A DNA stretch of 12,760 bases. It comes from Methanobacteriota archaeon (GTDB taxonomy: Archaea > Thermoplasmatota > Thermoplasmata > RBG-16-68-12). Of the stretch, positions 1 to 5,153 are shown in pieces. Below the pieces are notes generated by a model that saw only the letters and a list, made by a program, of their open reading frames with translations, did no database searches and was not told where the DNA came from. Positions within the stretch are counted from its first letter, which is position 1. Each line of letters opens with the position of its first letter. The stretch covers positions 1-12,760 of the forward strand of contig VBLV01000050.1 in the NCBI GenBank assembly GCA_005879045.1. The letters are read 5' to 3'. A program made the translations under genes and the position numbers.

Positions 1-60
1 TCCAATCGGTCCGTCTCCGGCATTTCGGATCGCGTCGGCCAAGCGAATGCCGCGGGCCAT
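1..60 (-). CDS. 5' end of an unidentified minus-strand gene (partial)
   Basis: An ATG at 60-58 on the minus strand opens 20 codons that stay open to the left edge (MARGIRLADAIRNAGDGPIG). A weak TATA-like stretch (GTACATAGAA on minus, 90-81) is centred about 26 bp upstream, the spacing expected for a leaderless archaeal transcript. No Shine-Dalgarno sequence is evident. The peptide is too short for me to assign a family. The gene would be divergent from the oxidase subunit III gene. An open frame of 20 codons is weak evidence in DNA this GC-rich, so this is a tentative call. Confidence 0.35.
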   Translation of the reverse strand, partial: MARGIRLADAIRNAGDGPIG

Positions 61-152
61 TATCAGGTCCCGGCGCTGCGTTCTATGTACCGAGAATTGA
101 AATCAGCACGAGCATCGATGCCTTTATCCCTCAAGGGTGCCAAGTCGTCGTC

Positions 153-272
153 ATGCGATTTCGCCCCGAGGGGCCACGGATTCCCGTCCCGAACTGGCTC
201 ATCGAGTGGTCGAAGTCCCGCGACCTTTTTCTGACCCTCGCCCACGACCCATGGGTCTTCCGGCCGAACTGA
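153..272 (+). CDS. Possible small ORF, 39 aa, unknown
   Basis: ATG at 153 opens a 39-codon frame ending in TGA at 270-272. The peptide starts MRFRPEGPRIPVP, is rich in Trp, Pro and Arg, and has no recognisable domain. The main support is promoter spacing: the TATA-like TTTATC at 123-128 lies about 27 bp before the ATG, as at several first genes in this window. The box could equally belong to a long leader for the subunit III gene. Without conservation data this is only a candidate. Confidence 0.2.
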   Translation: MRFRPEGPRIPVPNWLIEWSKSRDLFLTLAHDPWVFRPN

Positions 273-293
273 GTAGCCCGAAAAACCGAAGAA

Positions 294-300
294 GTTATAC
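294..300 (+). promoter_or_regulatory. TATA-like box for oxidase subunits III-IV
   Basis: GTTATAC stands out in GC-rich surroundings. It is centred about 41 bp before the ATG at 338, giving a predicted start near 324 and a leader of about 14 nt. Assigned by position and composition only. Confidence 0.45.
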
Positions 301-337
301 GAGCCCGGTTGATGCACTGCGCCGGTCCGAGCACTCG

Positions 338-1168
338 ATGGCACACCCGGAGCCCGCGGGCCATGAAGAGGAGGAGCATCATGGCAGCCCGTGGCCCGTC
401 ATCATCGCCGTGGGGATGGGCGTCGGCTACGTTGGCATCGTGACCGCGAGCATCCCGATGCTCCTGGCGGGTGTCGTGATCTTCGCCGGCGGCGCGGGCG
501 GCTGGATTCACCAGGATATGCAGCGGCCCTCGAGCGCGTTCTACGGGCTCGCAGCCGCCGTCGAATCGAAGTTGCCGAGGGTGAGCGCCCGGAAGCTCGG
601 ACTCTGGCTGTTCCTGGCGACCGAGATCATGTTCTTCTCCGCGATCATCGGGGCCTCGTGGACCTTGCGACTCCGCACCACGACGCTCGGAGACGCGTTC
701 CAGGGACCGTGGGCCCAGCCGGGGGAGATCCTCAATGTCCCCCTCACGGGCCTGAACACCTTCATCCTCATTTGCAGCAGCCTCACGATGGTCGAAGGCC
801 TCGCTGCCGCCGAGCGGGGCGATCAGAGAAAGCTGCGCATCTTTCTCCTGGCCACGTTGCTCCTCGGCATGACGTTCCTCAGCATCCAGGCCTTCGAGTA
901 CCAGAAGCTGTACTTCGGTGAGGGGCTCACGTTCAAGAGCGCCCCCTTCGGGGTGAATCCGCTCTACGGTCCGACGTTCTATGCGCAGACCGGAGTCCAC
1001 GGATCCCACGTGACCGCAGGTGTGCTTGCGATGGCGTACATTACCCGAAAGGCGTTCAAGGGCGGATTCACGAAGGAGAATCACGAAGCCGTCGAGCTGG
1101 TCGGATTGTATTGGCACTTTGTCGATGTGGTCTGGATCTTCCTCTTCACGATCGTGTATCTGATTTGA
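338..1168 (+). CDS. coxC: Haem-copper (cytochrome c/quinol) oxidase subunit III
   Basis: A 276-aa polytopic membrane protein of the COX3 family, the non-catalytic core subunit of aa3-type oxidases that packs against subunit I. About seven hydrophobic segments are visible, the usual number. Family marks are TEIMFFSAI (residues 95-103, with the conserved membrane Glu96), LNTFILICSS (139-148), TGVHGSHVTAG (218-228) and the C-terminal GLYWHFVDVVWIFLF (256-270). The N-terminus is unusually Glu/His-rich (HPEPAGHEEEEHH, residues 3-15). I chose ATG 338 because it fits the TATA-like box at 294-300. In-frame ATGs at 251 and 137 would add hydrophilic sequence without family resemblance. Subunits I and II are absent from the window. 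The subunit IV gene follows after 8 bp, so the two are co-transcribed. Confidence 0.93.
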   Translation: MAHPEPAGHEEEEHHGSPWPVIIAVGMGVGYVGIVTASIPMLLAGVVIFAGGAGGWIHQDMQRPSSAFYGLAAAVESKLPRVSARKLGLWLFLATEIMFFSAIIGASWTLRLRTTTLGDAFQGPWAQPGEILNVPLTGLNTFILICSSLTMVEGLAAAERGDQRKLRIFLLATLLLGMTFLSIQAFEYQKLYFGEGLTFKSAPFGVNPLYGPTFYAQTGVHGSHVTAGVLAMAYITRKAFKGGFTKENHEAVELVGLYWHFVDVVWIFLFTIVYLI

Positions 1169-1176
1169 GGTGACGA

Positions 1177-1485
1177 ATGGCAACTGCGACCGCAACGGAG
1201 ACCGGCGGACCCCATGAGGAGGCGAGGAAGCGCCCCTACGTGGTCGTCTTCGGCATCCTTGCAGTAGTGACGCTCGCCGAGCTGAACGTCTACAGCCTGG
1301 GGATTCCGCATCTCGAGACGATCACGATCCTGGTCGTCCTGGCGACGATCAAGGCAAGTCTCGTCGTGGCGTACTACATGCATCTGCGATACGAACCGCG
1401 GTGGATCGCGCTGATTCCACTCGGAGGACTCGCCCTCGTCGCCGTGCTCGTCGCGGCACTCACTGCGACGTCGGTCCACCCGTGA
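1177..1485 (+). CDS. Cytochrome c oxidase subunit IV (prokaryotic COX4/CtaF type)
   Basis: A 102-aa protein with three hydrophobic helices (about residues 20-42, 47-70 and 76-96) and the signature AYYMHLRYE (65-73), typical of the small subunit IV of bacterial and archaeal caa3/bo3-type oxidases. This subunit has no redox centre and is thought to aid assembly or stability. The ATG lies 8 bp after the subunit III stop, and a Shine-Dalgarno-like GAGGTGA overlaps that stop (1167-1173), so the two genes are translationally coupled. Gene order III-IV is the usual one. The length matches the family. Confidence 0.88.
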   Translation: MATATATETGGPHEEARKRPYVVVFGILAVVTLAELNVYSLGIPHLETITILVVLATIKASLVVAYYMHLRYEPRWIALIPLGGLALVAVLVAALTATSVHP

Positions 1486-1512
1486 CGCGGCCGCGGATCC
1501 CCCGGGGCCGCG
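1486..1512. other. Inverted repeat just after the oxidase genes
   Basis: CGCGGCC (1486-1492) is exactly complementary to GGCCGCG (1506-1512), with a 13-nt GC-rich loop, immediately after the subunit IV stop. It lies between two convergent genes (subunit IV and tRNA-Val). It could stabilise the mRNA 3' end or help termination. No T-rich tract of the kind typical of archaeal terminators follows on the plus strand. Confidence 0.3.
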
Positions 1513-1532
1513 AGACCGGTCAGAGAGAACTA

Positions 1533-1605
1533 TGGGCTCGACCGGATTCGAACCGGTGACCTTCGCTGTGTGAGAGCGATGTCATAACCGCTAGACCACG
1601 AGCCC
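1533..1605 (-). tRNA. tRNA-Val, anticodon CAC
   Basis: The minus strand from 1605 to 1533 folds as a 73-nt cloverleaf. The acceptor GGGCTCG pairs with CGAGCCC, the D-arm contains AGCGGTTAT, the anticodon stem TCGCT/AGCGA encloses loop CTCACAC with anticodon CAC, the variable region is AGGTC, and the T stem ACCGG/CCGGT encloses loop TTCGAAT. The discriminator base is A. CAC reads the valine codon GTG. There is no intron, and the 3' CCA is not encoded, so it must be added after transcription. It faces the oxidase genes. Confidence 0.95.
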
Positions 1606-1629
1606 GCGCGGGCGCGCAAGGGCCCGCAC

Positions 1630-1639
1630 GGTATAAATC
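1630..1639 (-). promoter_or_regulatory. TATA box for tRNA-Val
   Basis: On the minus strand this reads GATTTATACC, centred about 29 bp before the tRNA 5' end, a good match in sequence and spacing to archaeal stable-RNA promoters. On the plus strand the same block reads TATAAAT, but no well-spaced gene start uses it. Confidence 0.6.
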
Positions 1640-1679
1640 TCCATCGAAATGCGCGTTTGTCCACACGTGCCCTCAGAGC

Positions 1680-1687
1680 TTTTATTA
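1680..1687 (+). promoter_or_regulatory. TATA-like box for the 102-aa hypothetical gene
   Basis: TTTTATTA is centred about 41 bp before the ATG at 1724, predicting a start near 1709 and a short leader that contains GGGAGGCG, a possible Shine-Dalgarno sequence. Confidence 0.45.
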
Positions 1688-1723
1688 CCGCTGACCGGTT
1701 TGGGCGGGCGGGAGGCGCTCCCG

Positions 1724-2032
1724 ATGGCAAAGGAAGAGAAGTCCGAGATGGCGACAATCGCGAAGAAGCAGCTAGAGGGCCGCGGCTACGTGCTTTCCCT
1801 CTCGACGACCCGGGACGGTGAAAACCTGATCGGCAAGATCCGCGTGACCGAGGCGTCCACACAGCGGACCGTCGCGAGTTTCGTCAGCGTCTGGAAAATT
1901 GACAACATGGAACTCGTGTTCGGCATCGACGCGGGCGAGGGCATCGCGCGCGACCTGGTCAACCAGGCGATGAACCTGTTCGACCTGTTCAAGTACGTGC
2001 TGCCCGGCGCGCAAGTGAAGGAAGAAGCGTGA
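1724..2032 (+). CDS. Hypothetical protein, 102 aa, soluble alpha/beta
   Basis: I do not recognise a family. The 102-aa product (starts MAKEEKSEMA) has no signal peptide or membrane segment. Its core alternates predicted strands (residues 21-29, 36-42, 50-58, 63-69) with a C-terminal helix rich in Leu and Phe (74-93), which suggests a small single-domain fold. The ATG at 1724 is preceded by a GGAGG-like run at about 1709-1715 and a TATA-like box at 1680-1687. An internal ATG at 1748 is possible. A longer in-frame start at 1649 is unlikely because it would lie upstream of that box. The divergent neighbour is tRNA-Val. A small coiled-coil gene follows after 47 bp with its own TATA-like box. Codon use and composition look native. 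Confidence 0.72.
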   Translation: MAKEEKSEMATIAKKQLEGRGYVLSLSTTRDGENLIGKIRVTEASTQRTVASFVSVWKIDNMELVFGIDAGEGIARDLVNQAMNLFDLFKYVLPGAQVKEEA

Positions 2033-2045
2033 GCACACAGCACGG

Positions 2046-2052
2046 TTAAATA
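2046..2052 (+). promoter_or_regulatory. TATA-like box for the coiled-coil pair and mtnA
   Basis: TTAAATA is centred about 31 bp before the ATG at 2080 but only 19 bp before the ATG at 2068. It therefore favours 2080 as the true start of the next gene. Confidence 0.45.
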
Positions 2053-2079
2053 GTCTGGACCACCTGGATGGGCGCCCTA

Positions 2080-2307
2080 ATGGACTCCTCGAGTGTCCTC
2101 CTAGCTCTGGACGAACAGAAGAAGTGGCGGGAGCGCCGAAAGCGAATCCGCGATCGGGTCCGGCAGCTCGAACGACGGAAGGCCACCTTGCGGAAGGAGC
2201 TGGAAGGGGTCCGGAAGAAAATCCTCGAATACAACCGGGTCCTCACCGACCTGCGCGGCGGAATGCCGACGCGGACCGTGCTTGCGCCCAGCGCCCCGGG
2301 GCGATGA
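2080..2307 (+). CDS. Small coiled-coil protein, first of a tandem pair
   Basis: A 75-aa, strongly basic protein. Residues 8-58 are almost entirely Arg, Lys, Glu and Leu with heptad-like spacing, so a single long coiled-coil helix is likely. The tail (60-75) is Pro/Gly-rich. No known family is evident. ATG 2080 is preferred over ATG 2068 because of the TATA-like box at 2046-2052. The stop overlaps the next start in an ATGA arrangement, so translation is coupled. The next protein aligns to this one without gaps over 46 residues with 12 identities, including the lone Trp (W16 against W17), a Leu-Val core and a Tyr/Asp end, suggesting tandem duplication. It resembles small helical chaperone-like or nucleic-acid-binding proteins in composition, but function cannot be assigned. 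Confidence 0.65.
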   Translation: MDSSSVLLALDEQKKWRERRKRIRDRVRQLERRKATLRKELEGVRKKILEYNRVLTDLRGGMPTRTVLAPSAPGR

Positions 2308-2540
2308 CGATGAGCCGCGCACTGGAGGCGACGCGTAAGGAGATCGAACGTTGGCGGCACCGGGAGAGGCGCCTCCTCGACGCCCTCCGGGACGTCGACG
2401 AGGAACGAAGCCGCCTGGACGATGAGCTCGTGAAGGTCGAACAGCAGCTCGCGTACTACGACTCCCTCACGCGGGACATGAAGCGAGAGCTCGGCCGGCC
2501 GGGGCTCTCGAGCCTTCTCTCCTCGCTGCGGCGTCCGTAG
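2304..2540 (+). CDS. Small coiled-coil protein, second of a tandem pair
   Basis: A 78-aa protein with ATG at 2304 overlapping the previous stop by 4 bp (ATGA). Residues 6-63 form one predicted coiled-coil helix with mixed charge, more acidic than its neighbour, followed by a Ser/Leu-rich tail (64-78). Shared positions with the upstream protein include W17, R18, R20, R23, D26, R29, L38, E41, L42, V45, Y52 and D58. One member is basic and the other mixed-charge, so a heteromeric coiled coil is a reasonable guess, but this is inference. The GTG start of mtnA follows 10 bp after the stop, so all three genes are probably one transcript. Confidence 0.65.
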   Translation: MTMSRALEATRKEIERWRHRERRLLDALRDVDEERSRLDDELVKVEQQLAYYDSLTRDMKRELGRPGLSSLLSSLRRP

Positions 2541-2550
2541 GAGCAATTCC

Positions 2551-2684
2551 GTGCGCGTCACGATCGACGGCGTTTCGCGGGAGATGCGAACCGTCTGGTT
2601 CGACGACGGAATCGTGAAATTGATCGACCAACGCTACTTGCCGTTCGAGGTCCGCGTCTACATGTCGCCGTCGCAATCGAGGAC
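2551..2684 (+). pseudogene. mtnA: N-terminal segment of MtnA, out of frame with the rest
   Basis: From a GTG at 2551, preceded by GGAG at 2540-2543, this frame encodes a clear MtnA N-terminus: MRTVWFDDGIVKLIDQ followed by RYLPFEVRVY. After about 2662-2667 the family sequence continues in a different frame (VAVAIEDMVVRGSPAIG). Only 17 nt separate the codons for LPF and VAVAI, whereas relatives have about 12 residues (36 nt) there. A net loss near 19 nt would explain both the missing residues and the frameshift. A start at ATG 2584 is also possible. Either the gene is damaged in this organism or the sequence carries an error here. Confidence 0.7.
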
Positions 2685-3569
2685 ATGGTCGTGCGGGGGT
2701 CGCCCGCGATCGGGGCCACGGCCGCATACGGGATGGCGCAGGCCGCCCACCAAGGACTCGACCTGAAGGCCGCAGCGGACCGGCTGCGAAAGACGCGACC
2801 CACGGGCCACGACCTCTTCTTCGCGATCGACTCGATGATGAAGGCGGCGTCCGGCGGGGAGGACCTCGTCGAGGTCGCCGAACGGTACGCGCGGGACAAC
2901 ATCGAGCAGTGCCGAAGGATTGGAGAACACGGGGCGAAATTGATCCGAAACGGCACGCGAATCCTCACCCACTGTAACGCCGGTGCCCTCGCCGCGGTGG
3001 ACTACGGGACCGCGACGGCTCCAATGCGTGTGGCTCAGGAGAACGGGCGGCGCTTCTTCGTCTACGTGGACGAGACCCGACCCCGCCTGCAAGGAGCCCG
3101 CCTCACCGCGTGGGAGCTCCTGGAAGCCGGCATCGAGCACGCGATCATCACGGACGGCGCCGCGGGCCATTTTCTCGGGCACGGGGAAATCGATCTCGTC
3201 CTGGTCGGCGCCGATCGGATTGCGGTCAACGGCGACACCGCGAACAAGATTGGCACCTACGCGAAAGCGGTCGTCGCGAAGGAAAACGGCGTCCCGTTCT
3301 ACGTCGCGGCGCCGATGAGCACGATCGACGTCGATCTGGCGTCGGGTGCGAAGATCCCAATCGAGGAGCGGTCTCCACAAGAGGTGCTCCACCTCGACGG
3401 GCAAGTCATCGCCCCGAAGGAAAGTCCGGCCCGCAATCCCGCCTTCGACGTCACGCCCGCCAAGTACATCACGGGAATCATCACCGAGCGGGGAATCCTG
3501 AAACCCTCTCAACTCCGGTCTTCCGGGAAGGCCGCGCCGAAGAAGAAAGCGCGCCCCAAGTCTCGATAG
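2685..3569 (+). CDS. mtnA: S-methyl-5-thioribose-1-phosphate isomerase (MtnA), body of the gene
   Basis: A 294-aa frame covering nearly all of the eIF2B-like isomerase fold. MtnA converts 5-methylthioribose-1-phosphate to methylthioribulose-1-phosphate in methionine salvage. Visible marks are VVRGSPAIGATAAYGMA (residues 2-18, substrate-binding Arg), the catalytic-Cys loop LTHCNAGALAA, ETRPRLQGARLTAWEL, the catalytic-Asp loop LVGADRIAVNGDTANKIGT and NPAFDVTPAKYITGIITE. The HCNAG loop favours MtnA over archaeal ribose-1,5-bisphosphate isomerase, which has a different Cys loop, though an AMP-pathway role is not excluded. The tail (about 270-294) is Lys/Arg/Pro-rich. ATG 2685 is simply the first Met after the frame break; the natural N-terminus lies in another frame from 2551. 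If translated alone, the product lacks about 45 residues of the N-terminal domain. Confidence 0.85.
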   Translation: MVVRGSPAIGATAAYGMAQAAHQGLDLKAAADRLRKTRPTGHDLFFAIDSMMKAASGGEDLVEVAERYARDNIEQCRRIGEHGAKLIRNGTRILTHCNAGALAAVDYGTATAPMRVAQENGRRFFVYVDETRPRLQGARLTAWELLEAGIEHAIITDGAAGHFLGHGEIDLVLVGADRIAVNGDTANKIGTYAKAVVAKENGVPFYVAAPMSTIDVDLASGAKIPIEERSPQEVLHLDGQVIAPKESPARNPAFDVTPAKYITGIITERGILKPSQLRSSGKAAPKKKARPKSR

Positions 3570-3579
3570 GCGGATACGC

Positions 3580-3585
3580 TTTTAC
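3580..3585 (+). promoter_or_regulatory. TATA-like box for nop5
   Basis: TTTTAC is centred about 28 bp before the ATG at 3611, consistent with a leaderless or near-leaderless transcript separate from mtnA. Confidence 0.45.
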
Positions 3586-3610
3586 GGACCGACCCCGTTC
3601 GCCTCGCGCC

Positions 3611-4681
3611 ATGCTCCTCTTGACGACGTGGTTCGGCTCTTTCTTACTCGATGAGGGGACGGTCGTCGACAAGAGGCTCTTCCCGATGGACGCCAATGCC
3701 CTCGCGGATCGCCTCGCCTTGGTCGAAGACTGGAAAGTCCTGGACGAGGAGCGTGACCTCATGGCCCGCGCGGATGAGGTCTTCGTCATCGAGCCGCGCT
3801 TGGAGCGGGCCGGCGGCAATCGCACGACGGTGCGCCCTCCGTTCCTCAAGCCGGAGGACTTCGGCTACGGACGCGAGCTCCTGCACGGGGCGATGGTCCA
3901 GCTCGCAAAGCGACGAATGCGCAAGGCGATCGGACCCGAGGATCATCTCCGGCAGGCGGTCGGCGCCCTCGATGAACTTCAGGAAGAAGAGAACGTTCTT
4001 GTCGAACGACTCCGGGAATGGTACGGGCTTCACTTCCCGGAGCTGGCACCGATGGTGGACACCGCGACGTACGTCGAGCTCGTATCGATCCACGGGCGAC
4101 GGGATCGGATGCCCATCGACCCTCGGGAGAGCGTCGGAGCGGATCTGGCGGAGCGGGAGGAAGCCGAATTGAAGGCGCTCGCCGGCCTGACGAAACTCGT
4201 GATGGGCCAACGGAGGGCGGTCGAGACCTACGTCGAGCGATCGATCCGCGACCTGGCGCCGAACGTCTCCGAACTCGCCGGCCCGATCATCGCCGCGCGG
4301 CTCGTCACGCTGGCCGGCGGCATCGAAGATCTCGCTCGCGCACCCGGCGGCACGGTGCAACTCTTGGGTGCGGAGCGCGCGCTCTTCCGTCATCTCCGGA
4401 CCGGGTCACGGCCGCCGAAGCATGGCGTACTTTTCCAGCATCCATGGGTCCACGGAGCGCCCCCGTGGCAGCGGGGCGCAATCGCGCGCGCTTTCGCGGC
4501 GAAGATTTCTCTTGCGGCCCGAGCGGACGCGTACACGAAACGCAAAATTGCCCCGGACCTCTTGAAAAATCTCCAGGTCGCCATCGACGAAATCCGTCGA
4601 CGCAAAGCCGACAAACCGACGCGACCAAAGCGTCCAGCCGCGCCGAAAAACCGCGCGCACCGGAGACGGACGCGCCGCTGA
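3611..4681 (+). CDS. nop5: Nop5 (Nop56/58 family), C/D-box sRNP core protein
   Basis: A 356-aa protein of the archaeal Nop5 family. With L7Ae and fibrillarin it forms the C/D-box guide RNP that 2'-O-methylates rRNA and tRNA; Nop5 bridges guide RNA and fibrillarin. Residues 1-85 match the fibrillarin-binding N-terminal region. The helical NOSIC/coiled-coil part spans about 88-215. The NOP domain follows with NVSELAGPIIAARLVTLAGG (218-237), LLGAERALFRHLRTG (251-265) and PPKHGVLFQHPWV (268-280). The C-terminus (328-356) is a Lys/Arg-rich tail, common in the family. ATG 3611 is chosen from the family N-terminus and the box at 3580-3585; the frame stays open further upstream only by chance over mtnA. 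Fibrillarin, often adjacent in archaea, is not next to it here. Confidence 0.93.
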   Translation: MLLLTTWFGSFLLDEGTVVDKRLFPMDANALADRLALVEDWKVLDEERDLMARADEVFVIEPRLERAGGNRTTVRPPFLKPEDFGYGRELLHGAMVQLAKRRMRKAIGPEDHLRQAVGALDELQEEENVLVERLREWYGLHFPELAPMVDTATYVELVSIHGRRDRMPIDPRESVGADLAEREEAELKALAGLTKLVMGQRRAVETYVERSIRDLAPNVSELAGPIIAARLVTLAGGIEDLARAPGGTVQLLGAERALFRHLRTGSRPPKHGVLFQHPWVHGAPPWQRGAIARAFAAKISLAARADAYTKRKIAPDLLKNLQVAIDEIRRRKADKPTRPKRPAAPKNRAHRRRTRR

Positions 4682-4688
4682 GGAAACG

Positions 4689-4695
4689 TTTTTAG
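4689..4695 (+). promoter_or_regulatory. TATA-like box for aif5a
   Basis: TTTTTAG lies about 32 bp before the ATG at 4724, in the 42-bp gap after nop5. It implies a very short leader. The T-run could also help terminate nop5 transcription. Confidence 0.4.
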
Positions 4696-4723
4696 GGTCG
4701 CCTCACATCGCCGCGCGAAAGCG

Positions 4724-5110
4724 ATGTCCTGGGAGCAAGCGGAGATTCGAGAGCTGAAGGTGAACCGGTACATCGTCATCGACGATGAACCGTGCCGCAT
4801 CATCTCCATCCAGACCTCGAAGCCGGGGAAACACGGCGAAGCGAAGGCGCGGCTCGAGGCGGTCGGCATCTTCGACGGGCAGAAGCGGTCGATCGTGCAT
4901 CCGGTGACGCACAAGGTGCGAGTCCCGATCATCGACAAGCGAAAGGCGCAGGTCCTCTCGACCCACGGCAACGTCGCGCAGCTGATGGACCTCGCAACGT
5001 ACGGAACGTTCGAACTCTCCGTGCCCGAGGAGTTCCAGGGCAAACTCGCTTCCGGTCAGGAAATCATGTACATCGAAGCGCTCGGCCGACGCAAGCTCTC
5101 GTCCAATTGA
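4724..5110 (+). CDS. eif5a: Translation factor aIF5A (hypusine-containing)
   Basis: A 128-aa protein, the normal archaeal length, with an N-terminal SH3-like domain (about 1-70) and a C-terminal OB-fold domain (about 71-128). It helps stalled ribosomes form peptide bonds and is the homologue of bacterial EF-P. The modification loop TSKPGKHGEAKARLE (31-45) places the hypusine or deoxyhypusine acceptor at Lys36. The ureohydrolase gene 43 bp downstream belongs to the family that supplies the polyamine substrate; this pairing is known in haloarchaea, where an agmatinase-like gene next to aIF5A is required for its modification. The start ATG 4724 (MSWEQAEI) is well placed relative to a TATA-like box. 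No deoxyhypusine synthase gene is in the window. Confidence 0.95.
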   Translation: MSWEQAEIRELKVNRYIVIDDEPCRIISIQTSKPGKHGEAKARLEAVGIFDGQKRSIVHPVTHKVRVPIIDKRKAQVLSTHGNVAQLMDLATYGTFELSVPEEFQGKLASGQEIMYIEALGRRKLSSN

Positions 5111-5124
5111 GCGGGGTCGTCCTC

Positions 5125-5130
5125 AAATAA
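5125..5130 (+). promoter_or_regulatory. TATA-like box for the agmatinase gene
   Basis: AAATAA is centred about 27 bp before the ATG at 5154, consistent with a leaderless transcript in addition to any read-through from aif5a. Confidence 0.4.
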
Positions 5131-5153
5131 GCGCACAGGATTTCCGTTCGCCC

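Larger units (their letters stand above)
61..337. other. Intergenic region upstream of oxidase subunit III
   Basis: This 277-bp stretch separates the minus-strand partial gene from the subunit III gene. It contains two TATA-like boxes in plus orientation (about 122-128 and 294-300), one weak box in minus orientation (about 81-90) and one possible 39-codon ORF (153-272). I see no RNA gene, repeat or further coding signal. Confidence 0.5.

Noticed and set aside
49..363. Repeated word CCGCGGGCCAT near 50-60 and CCCGCGGGCCATG near 354
   Set aside because: It also occurs by chance inside mtnA (about 3160-3170); it is short, GC-rich and without regular spacing.
131..1195. Long 354-codon open frame on minus, opposite oxidase subunit III
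   Set aside because: It is the antisense of a certain gene; its Arg/Glu/His-rich translation resembles no family and follows from GC-rich codon use on the other strand.
1631..1649. ATG at 1649 as start of the hypothetical gene, using the TATAAAT at 1632-1638
   Set aside because: Only about 14 bp separate box and ATG, too few for an archaeal promoter; the box fits tRNA-Val on minus instead.
3110..3610. Upstream extension of the nop5 frame through the 3' half of mtnA
   Set aside because: The extension is Arg-rich antipattern sequence; the Nop5 family N-terminus and the TATA-like box both support the ATG at 3611.
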